A DNA stretch of 64,000 nucleotides from Brachypodium distachyon (taxonomy: Eukaryota > Streptophyta > Magnoliopsida > Poales > Poaceae): NCBI RefSeq assembly GCF_000005505.3, contig NC_016135.3:10944613-11008612 (forward strand), in the 5' to 3' direction. The stretch's first letter is position 1; each line of letters begins with the position of its first letter. The position numbers and the translations under genes are program-made. Shown in pieces: positions 56,358 through 64,000 of this stretch. The notes beneath the pieces are model-generated. The model was not told the origin of the DNA. It ran no database searches and was given only the letters and a program-made list of their open reading frames with translations.

Positions 56358-57284
56358 CGTGGGAATGCTGGCGACATGCTCGACAGCAACGGTGACGATA
56401 CGCTCCCTTGGCTCCATCGGCGTAAGGAGGAGGCACCGCCATGCCCGCCATGTTCGCGGTCCTGTCCGCCACCAACCGTTGGGACATGGCGGCGGTCCTC
56501 TCCTTCTCCTTCTTCTCCTTATTTCGCGGTCGGCATTCTCGACTGCCCAGCATTTGCAATTCTGCGCCCAATCGGTGTTGCTCATCCCCGGCAAATGCTC
56601 CACCATCGATTTCTTCGGTGCCGACGAGACAACTGCGGTGCGAGGTGTTGTGTACTTCTTTAGCAACATAGTGGTGTCGGCGTCTGTGAAGAGGGGGAAA
56701 TGGAAGGAGTAGACGACGAGGCGGGGAGGGGGGACGGAGGGAAAAAGGAGAGGGCATGAAATTTTGGAGGGAAATTTGGTTTGTCTCGCCCACTGCAGTA
56801 GCCCGCCATGCTTTTCAGCTTCATCTGGCGCCCCCGCTAGCCCCCCGCGAGTTGGGTATGGCCTAGTGGCACCGGATGATTTGATGGGCCGTCCTGGCTA
56901 CTTTTTTGTTCTAGGGGGGCAGTCCGGGTCGGTTTTTTGGCACTGGCGTCCCCATATGGCGTTTGGAGGCCTTTAGGTGGACCGAGTGGAGATTCTTTAA
57001 ACCACCGGCTAGTTCAATGTGTTCTCATACATAAATATATCTACCTCACTGCCACACTTATATAAAATCATGAATCATGATGACATGTGTGTCAGGCCCT
57101 TCACAATGCGTTTTTGAAAATGGTCAAAAACATTTCCCCCCGCATATGTGTGGGGAACATTATTATTAGTCGTCCTTAATTTTTAATGCAACAACTCTGG
57201 ATCAAAGATATATTTTATTTGTCGTTTCTACATGATGTTACGTTGATACATAAAAATATGCAAGGCTGCTATACTTGATAGGTA

Positions 57285-57561
57285 CTCTCTCCGTCCACAA
57301 ATAAGTGTATTTCTGGGAGCAGTCAAAAAAAGTGTAGTTTTAGGTTTTGTCCTATGTCAAAAATATCAAATTGCAAGTTTGACCAATTTTATTGAAAAAT
57401 GTAGCAACATTTATGACACTAAATTAGTATCTTTAGATCCGTTTTAAAATGTAGTTTCATAATATGCCGGTTTGACGTCATATGTGTTGCTACTCTTGTC
57501 AAATCTTTTTTGTTTTAGTTAGGACAAAACCTATAAGTACATTTGTTTGTGGACGGAGGAG
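57285..57561. mobile_element. Stowaway-like MITE
   Basis: The 277-bp element has ends CTCTCTCCGTCCACAAATAA and TTTGTGGACGGAGGAG, with TA on each side. The interior arms GTTTTGTCCTA / TAGGACAAAAC also pair. Confidence 0.88.
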
Positions 57562-57764
57562 TATTGCTGCAATAACACTGCATCAACAATTGGATACATT
57601 GTTCGTACAGGATAGTGGATAGAGAACTTACTTCAGCCACCTACACCTAGAAGTATGGACATATTTTGAACCAATTGTTGCTTTCGTGCATGAGACTGAC
57701 TTGTCTGTTTTGCAAACGGAGTAGTTATGTGTTTGATCCATAGATTTTGTAGTAACCTTTCTAG
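57562..57764. other. Short gap without features
   Basis: I see nothing recognisable between the MITE and the LINE fragment. Confidence 0.3.
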
Positions 57765-58962
57765 TTAGCCATGACCTAACCAAGAAGAACCCTTCACTTG
57801 CTATTTGGGAAATGGTCTGCAGACCTAAAAAAGAAGGGGGATTGAGAGTTATCGACCTGGAACTTCAGAACATGGCACTTCTGATGAAAAACCTTCATAA
57901 ATTCTATAATCATTATGATCTGCCTTGGGTGAACTTGGTGTGGGAACAACACTACCCCAATGGAATCTCAACTGCTCAATCTAAAGCATCTTTTTGGTGG
58001 AAGGACAATCTCAAGATGACCAACAAATTCAAAGAAATTGCTATATGTGACTCTCAAAATGGCAAATCAATCCTTTTTTTGGAAAGATAAATGGCACGAT
58101 GCTATACTCTCAGAAAGATGGCCACAACTCTTCACATTTGCTACTAACCAAGATATGACAGTTCAACAAATCAAGCTCTGCCAAGACTTCACCACTCTCT
58201 TTCATCTGCCACTCTCCATTGAGGCATTTGATTCAGTATAATGAATTCCTAAACCTCATGGATTTGCTTGAACACTCACAAGCTAATAACAAATGGACAT
58301 ACCCTTGGTCTAAGCCTGGCTACTCCACTTCCAAAACATACCACTCACTGGTAATGCACACTAACATTGCTGCTACCTTCAACTGGATCTAAAATTCTTG
58401 TTGTCAGCTGAAACACAAGGTTTTTGCCTGGCTTCTAGTCATTGATCGACTAAATACGAGGGATGTGATGGATAAGAAGATCTTCCATCTGCAAAGTTTC
58501 CTCATGCTCCCCTGCATGAGTGTGTAACATGGGAATTAAGAAAACCAGAGATCACCTCTTTTTTGAATGTCCATTTGCACACACATGCTGGCGTTATATC
58601 TGCCCTAACTTCATCCCTCAGCAATCTGTTCATGCCAACTTTTGGCCACCAAAGAAGAGCTCAAAATTCCATTTTACATGGAGATTCCCACACTTGTCAC
58701 ATGGAGCATCTGGAGAACAAGCAACAACTGCATCTTCAATCAGATCCAACATTCACTGTACAGATGCGAGATGATCTTCAAAGAAGAACTCAATTTGGTG
58801 TTTCGTAGAGCTAAAAGAAAGAAATATTATGCTTTCCAAGACTGGATGGCAGCTTTTAGATAGCTTTTCCTTTTTATTTTCACACAATATACATATCAAC
58901 ATTTTATAATAAATTGCAATAGGACTATTGAGTATTGACCTACTGTTCCCCTCAAAAAAAAA
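57765..58962 (+). mobile_element. LINE 3' fragment (RT C-terminal and zinc-binding region)
   Basis: Frames in series read EMVCRPKKEGGLRVIDLELQ, WKDKWHD, KHKVFAWLLVIDRLNTRD and DHLFFECPFAHTCWRYI. These belong to the zf-RVT region at the end of plant L1-type ORF2 proteins. Stops at about 58390 and 58526 and several shifts break it. It ends with a short A tract at 58954-58962. I could not identify a target duplication, so the 5' limit is approximate. It is a different subfamily from the LINE at 34642. Confidence 0.85.
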
Positions 58963-59130
58963 GTTGCACATAATATTAGATCGATAATAAGGACAACAAA
59001 GCAAAGCTTAAATTGTATGTCTTGATATTTTATATGTCTCATTAATACATGCGGTTCAATCCACATAACTAAACACATGATTGAAGACGTGTTAGTTCGT
59101 TTATACAAAGAAATCGTTCATATGTTACTA

Positions 59131-59248
59131 CCTTCGTTCCACAATTGATGCTAGTTCTTTCTAAAATGAATAAACCTAGATACTAAAATGCATCTAGATA
59201 CATACATATCTAGACAAAGTTGAGTCAAGAATTATGGAACAGAGGGAG
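59131..59248. mobile_element. Stowaway-like MITE
   Basis: Ends CCTTCGTTCCACAATT and AATTATGGAACAGAGGGAG form inverted repeats. TA is present at the left side only. Confidence 0.7.
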
Positions 59249-60744
59249 CACATAACATTATATCAGTACACATAATTACTATGTTCCTTGTGATGGATAG
59301 ATTGGACACCGAAGATATTTTTCTTCGAGAGATAATGATTGGGTGATATTAGTATAATTGTTCATATTTAATGGATGTAATTTGCTAATAAAATTTATTT
59401 AGTAGATCAAAGGATGAATATTTTTAGTTGCAATTAAGAAGTTCTCTCGGTTGCCATTTGTTTAAGCACACGTTATAAAATCTATCTGCTGCGAATCTTG
59501 ATCTGCTTATGTGGTTTGGCGATCTATCGGTTGTGATGCACGAATATAATGACGGTCCACCCTAGTCATTAAGCCTTGGTCATTTAGTTGTACATGATAT
59601 TATATCAACATGTAAAATTTATTAAGACGACCCACGCGTCCCGTATCAGTGGGACCTCATGGGTCACTGGTATGACATCCTTCTACGCTTCTTTTCATTT
59701 TGAAGGGCTACGAATCATTTTATATCAAATCTGAAAACACTTAACTCATGATTAGTCCACATGTAATGTTATCATTAACACCAAAACACTGAGGGATCGA
59801 AACGAGTCTTTTTAATGGCAGCGATGGGTAATCTTTCATACGAAGGATCTTCAACGGCGGAAACTATTGTCATGAATCTAACAGCAGTAGTTTCTAACCA
59901 CCTGTCTTTTTCTGGTTGATCAGGAATTTAGTACATATAATAATAAATCGCATGGTGACAATTCGTCGCGCTTGGAATAAACTAATAATTCATTCCGTGC
60001 CTCTCTTAAGAGGTAAAGTGACTGGCCAAAAAGACTGGTGCCCGATTGTCATCTCAAGTGTGCACGAACGAAAGCCCCCTCTAAGAGCGCCGAAGCGAAG
60101 CGCTCTTCTTCCTCCTCCCCCCGCCCCCATTCCCAACCTCACCTCTCTCCTGCCGCCTACTTCCCCGCGCTCACCGCCATGCCCCTGCTTTGCCGGCCAG
60201 ATTCGGCCCCACCACCTCCTCCCCGGCTGTGCCCACCGCCCCAGCCTCGCCACCACTAGCACCTGAGAGGCTGAGACGAAGGCACCTTCTGAAGCAGGTA
60301 AGTATTCTTCCCTATTTTTTCTTTCTTTTTCTGGAAAATTAAAAGTTTAATATTAAAACCTTCAAATAAAAGGTAAAAGTTCAAAAATAAAAATTAAAAG
60401 CCAGCAAGCCAAAAATGGCAAAGGAAATCCGACCGCCAGTTTGCGTCTAAGCAAACATCCGCCAATTAGAGATGAAGTTTCTATATCCTCACCCGGCTAG
60501 GAAAGAAACGTGGCTTAAAGCATCCAGGTTTCAGGTGCTGTTGAACGAACTACGACATCACAAACACACACAAAAACCTAAACGCTAGAAAGTGCCAAAA
60601 AAAATCAGAGGACAATTTTTTTTTCTCCCCGCGTAGGAGGTATCATACTTGAGCGATATACAGCCCGCGGGAACCTCCAATTCTGAACAGCAGTTTCATA
60701 CCAGACATATATCGAATAGAACTTTCACACGGGTTGTCGCGACT

Positions 60745-60907
60745 GCGCTAACCAGTTCCACGTTTAAGCCCGGCTGCTTCTTCGATTAGAACGGCTTGTC
60801 AGTGCGCTCTATCAATCGTACATTTAAGCCTGGCCGCTTCTTCGATTAGAACGGCTTGTCAGTGCGCTCTATCAATCGTACATTTAAGCCTGGCCGCTTC
60901 TTCGATT
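60745..60907 (+). repeat. 60-bp tandem repeat, two identical copies plus partials
   Basis: 60781-60840 and 60841-60900 are identical over all 60 bases (core AACGGCTTGTCAGTGCGCTC). A diverged partial unit precedes (60745-60780) and a 7-base start of another follows. Confidence 0.95.
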
Positions 60908-61293
60908 GGATCATTGAATTGACATACCTGAACAATCATGAAATTCATGATAATCTGCACAATCACGAAGTTCGTGATAACAATTTGGACAAAGCTTACA
61001 TATCCGAACACGTTTGACACACAACATTGTAGTTGGTACATAAAAGTTGCAATAAGAAATAATGCGCTGAACTGTGTCACCAAATTGATAGGGACGAAAA
61101 TGTACATAAAATTTCATGGTGACCAGCATATAGGAGGGGAGCTCAACCAAAATTTATGATCTTTGACAGGCTTTACTATCCATGCAAGAACTAACAGTCT
61201 AATTTTTACTTCCAATAAATAGAGGATGAAAGATAGCAACTGATGTGGAACTGAGAATGGATACGCTAGTTTATAGCTGAAGCGAACAATATA

Positions 61294-61401
61294 CTCCCTC
61301 CGACCCATATTAATTGTCTCAAATTTGCCAAAATATGGATGTATCTATAACTAAAAAGCGATACATGTAATATTTCGACAAGTAATATGGATCGGAGGGA
61401 G
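61294..61401. mobile_element. Stowaway MITE
   Basis: Ends CTCCCTCCGACCCATATTA and TAATATGGATCGGAGGGAG with TA on both sides. It is 108 bp and is closely related to the element at 4171-4273 (shared ATGGATGTATCTAT and ACATGTAATATTTCGACAA). Confidence 0.9.
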
Positions 61402-61403
61402 TA

Positions 61404-61978
61404 CCTAAAAAGGACGAACCAAGTGCCGCTTATGTGTAAAGCTTTTGCTTTGGCGGTGCAGAAAGGATGAATATAATCACGAAGTGATATCCATAAAGTC
61501 CAAACTTCGGATGTGCCTTTGATCAGAAAATGTTTTCACCCTCTGAAGTAGGAGCCATGGATCAGAACTCGAACAACCTTCATTCATCTCACGCACAATG
61601 GGAATAGATGACGTTTTGTTGAACTCAATAAGCATTGTACCCTACAATCGAGGAGGAGAAACGTATAACACTATTCAGATTATAAGATGCTGTAAAATGA
61701 AATGAACTAAGATGATGATTTGTTTTATGGATTTCTGAAAGAATTCCAACGTTACAACTATTGGCTGAATAGACTTATTAATATAATAGCAGCACAACGT
61801 TTGAGGTGTAGGGCACCAAAATATATACAGTTCAAAAGAATACCTGCAACTACTACCAGTATGATATCAAGAGACAACTGACCAGATGACACATTAGTAT
61901 TTATTTGCTTATGCAGTAACCGCAGCCCGAGCAAGATGCTCTAAAATCATAATCAGGATAAAGCTACAAATATCTCTA
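61404..61978. other. Intergenic stretch
   Basis: No gene or element recognised between the MITE and the Helitron-like terminus. Confidence 0.3.
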
Positions 61979-63340
61979 TCTCTACTACTATAAACACACA
62001 GTTTACCCATTGCTCACCGTCCACTGGTTATGAGCCATCGGATCTGGTCCACCCCAACGCCTCAGATTAACCCGGAGAACTCCAGAGCGAACGGAAAAAA
62101 AAATCTGTCGAAACAACCCGCATCACCGCACGCACGCCCTCTGGCTGTCTCTTCCTCCAACCACCGCTGGTCGCTGCGATCCGCACGCCGCCCACCAACC
62201 GCCGGCCGCACGCGCGCCCGTCTCTTCATTCGTCTGCCGCCGGTCACCCACCCACCGCATGCCCCGCTCGCAGATCGAGGGACGCCGCCACCACCGCTGC
62301 CCCTCTTTGCGCATCGCCGCCTCGCCCGTAGATGGAGGGGCGCCGCCGCTGCTCCCTCCGACCGTCGCCTCTCTTCCAGCACAGCTTGTGACGGACTCAC
62401 CCGCAGATGGAGGAACGCGGCCACCGCTGCCCCCTCCGACCAGCGCCTCTACTTTGGCACGACTTGCGGGGTGGCTCTAAAGGCAAGGAAGATGGGAAAT
62501 TGGGAGGCCATGAGAGCAGGAGAAATTCCTGGGGCTTCAAACATAAAAGCAGATTAAAACATCATCAAATCCCAACCAGTCAGGTGAGACCTTGTGGTTG
62601 GGGGCACGAAGAATCTGAATAGAATTCTCGCATGCTGAACAAGGAGCTGCATCGGACCTTATACAGTTAATCATTTGTGAGGTAGATTGGGCTGATGTGT
62701 GTGGCATTAATTATATGAATGAACTTCAGGTATTGCTGCTTAATTTTATGAGTTTGCATTGGCAACTTTTACGGGATCATGCATGCGTACTTCACTTTCT
62801 GCTGTTGTAGACTGATACATCAATGGCTCTGGAAGCTAAACCATGAAGAGGTGGGAATTTGATATTGTCGATCAAGCTTCATCTTTAATCTCTTCTTGTT
62901 TCTCAGGAAATCACTCTGAGAGTCAGATCTCACAAGACTACTTTAACAATACCTCTCCTAAAGGTAAAACTGTTGCTCATATGCCTTCTTCTTGCCTGCA
63001 AGTACAACCTATTTATATGCTTTGCTTTACAGGATGTATTTTATGATGCTCCAAATGACTTGTTAACACCCAAATAGGACAGCCAGAGTGTACAGAGCGA
63101 TGATGCATGATGACTCTAGAGGTTCAATGTGTTTAACTATTTTTAATTTTTTAATTTTCTGGGTGCAGCAATTCAGATTTTTTTATCGATTACCCAGTGA
63201 TGGTATGCTTGCTCTCCAATTTCGCAGAACTGGAGTTAGATTAGTCTGTAGTCCATCTTCTTTAAACAGTAGAATTTGTACGCTTATATTTTGTTGTTCC
63301 TTAACTTTATAGTTTAGATATAATTTCTGACTTTTGTTAC

Positions 63341-63790
63341 TTGGAGAGCGTGAGGGTGCATATGGCAAATGCACTTGAAAATGCCACTGATGATGGATTA
63401 AATGTATCTGTTGGCTGGAGGGCCATAGGGATCACAAATCAGAGGGAGACCACGGTTATGTACATATGTGAAGAAAATCCACGGGCCTTCTGCTGTACAA
63501 GCTCCATTTGCAGGTCTTATTTTTTCCATCTTCCATTTTCTGTTAACGTAGTAGTATTATGTATTGCTTTTTATCAGGCTTGATGCTTTGCCTCTTTAGG
63601 AGATTGGAAGATAAGATGGTGGGTGGTAGAACACACTTTGTGGAGACATGTGGATTACCAATCAGTACCTATTTCATTGCTCTGAAGCTATTGTGGTTGA
63701 TGAAAAATGTTGGTGCTATCAAAGTATGCAGTTCAGGCTGGTGATTAATTATTTTGCACGATTGACACCTGCCTGATATGGAATCTTTAG
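63341..63790 (+). pseudogene. Glycerol kinase gene fragment
   Basis: Two exon-like pieces remain. The first (63341-63513) reads ESVRVHMANALENATDDGLN and then RAIGITNQRETTVM, the conserved FGGY-kinase block. It then shifts frame where WSKSTG is expected, and ends SSICR at a GT donor. The second (63597-63790) continues RLEDKMVGGRTHFVETCGLP and ISTYFIALKLLWLM, then shifts near 63725. The remainder resembles the AVQAGDALFGTIDTWLIWN block with a stop inside. The N-terminal exon with the ATP-binding motif is absent upstream. Glycerol kinase phosphorylates glycerol with ATP. This copy cannot make the enzyme. Confidence 0.85.
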
Positions 63791-64000
63791 GTCATAAAAT
63801 TTTCTGGAATTCCTATCAAAATTAAAGCCTTTCGGGAGATAATTCCTAACTTGGTTTGCTCCAAATTCTTTTCTTTACCCGAATATAGTAATTTGCAGCA
63901 TTGGTTCACATTTGATTACAAAAATCTGCATCTTTGTGTAGTATCTTTTGTACCTTAAGGACAGGGAGAAAAACTGTATGTGTTTTGAAGATTAAATACC
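63791..64000. other. Window end, nothing recognised
   Basis: AT-rich sequence after the glycerol kinase remnant. It may be intron or Helitron interior. Confidence 0.3.

Larger units (their letters stand above)
39841..56997 (-). mobile_element. PIF/Harbinger-like element interrupted by two retrotransposon insertions
   Basis: The left end TAGCATCTCCAC and the reverse-complemented right end AAGAATCTCCAC form short imperfect inverted repeats of the kind seen in grass PIF/Harbinger elements. A TAA trinucleotide, the usual 3-bp target, lies just outside each end (37172-37174 beyond the Helitron, and 56998-57000). Without the solo LTR and Tat element the body is about 2.3 kb. It carries a SANT-type gene on the minus strand and no transposase that I can see. 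Confidence 0.6.
58963..61290. other. Intergenic region
   Basis: It contains one MITE (59131-59248) and a GC-rich block at 60060-60290. That block reads as a Pro-rich exon-like sequence ending in a GTAAGT-like site at 60298, with no domain I know. It also holds an inverted member (60315-60440) of the dispersed repeat also found at 15380-15510, and the 60-bp tandem repeat. No gene is supported. Confidence 0.4.
61979..64000 (+). mobile_element. Candidate Helitron, 5' end only, extends past the window
   Basis: The sequence TCTCTACTACTATAAACACA after an A matches the TC-starting 5' ends of grass Helitrons. Downstream is a GC-rich exon-like block (62110-62500, unidentified) and a broken glycerol kinase fragment, the mixed gene-fragment content typical of such elements. 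No hairpin plus CTAG|T end is seen before 64000, so the right boundary and the identity are unproven. Confidence 0.45.

Noticed and set aside
62030..62557. 175-codon frame as a real gene
   Set aside because: It is Arg/Pro-rich and contains an internal imperfect repeat (GATGGAGGRRCGC words). It sits just inside a Helitron-like end and has no known domain.

Overview
This window is nuclear DNA from a grass, most likely a Triticeae or other pooid. The signs are intron-split genes with GT-AG junctions and GC-rich first exons, many Stowaway MITEs with CTCCCTCC-type ends next to TA, and Ty3/gypsy elements of the Reina and Tat types. No prokaryotic, organellar, rRNA or tRNA genes were seen.

Four host genes look intact. 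Two are yellow stripe-like (YSL) oligopeptide-family transporters in the same orientation, at 1934-6824 (673 aa) and 21580-25984 (692 aa). They share seven exons, and exons 2 to 5 have identical lengths (173, 98, 138 and 190 bp). Two are 11-beta-hydroxysteroid-dehydrogenase-like short-chain dehydrogenases at 30308-32132 (368 aa) and 32875-34431 (352 aa). They share six exons, and exons 2 to 6 have identical lengths (193, 86, 132, 165 and 291 bp). Both pairs are tandem duplicates. A small unrecognised ORF at 13502-13969 lies in a roughly 790-bp tandem duplication, and its second copy has lost the start codon.

The rest is mostly transposable elements. A short Reina-type chromovirus with the integrase core deleted lies between the YSL genes (16115-20929). 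It is followed by a stray copy of its own PBS and leader, and preceded by an inverted copy of the 3' flank of the first YSL gene joined to a 47-bp piece of the same element's gag. A near-palindromic MULE-type element with a 9-bp target duplication sits in YSL intron 5 (4789-5280). A Pack-MULE-like element (28581-29750) has about 181-bp terminal inverted repeats around a broken PWWP-domain gene fragment and a possible NPH3 fragment. A 5'-truncated LINE with a 13-bp target duplication lies about 200 bp downstream of the second dehydrogenase.

From 37175 to 57000 there is a nest. A PIF/Harbinger-like element carries a minus-strand SANT-type gene. That gene is split by a solo LTR (41157-42466, target duplication CATAG) and by a complete 13.5-kb Tat-type gypsy element (42669-56203, target duplication GCCAG). 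A minus-strand Helitron (37175-39840) sits exactly at the left edge of the Harbinger-like element. The Tat element has a long antisense extra gene (44009-47528) and a minisatellite of about 110 bp period between integrase and the 3' LTR.

The right end holds a second LINE fragment, MITEs, a 60-bp tandem repeat, a probable Helitron 5' terminus at 61979, and a broken glycerol kinase fragment (63341-63790). Exon borders were set by hand from GT-AG junctions, reading frame and paralogue comparison. Family names rest on recognised motifs, not on database searches.
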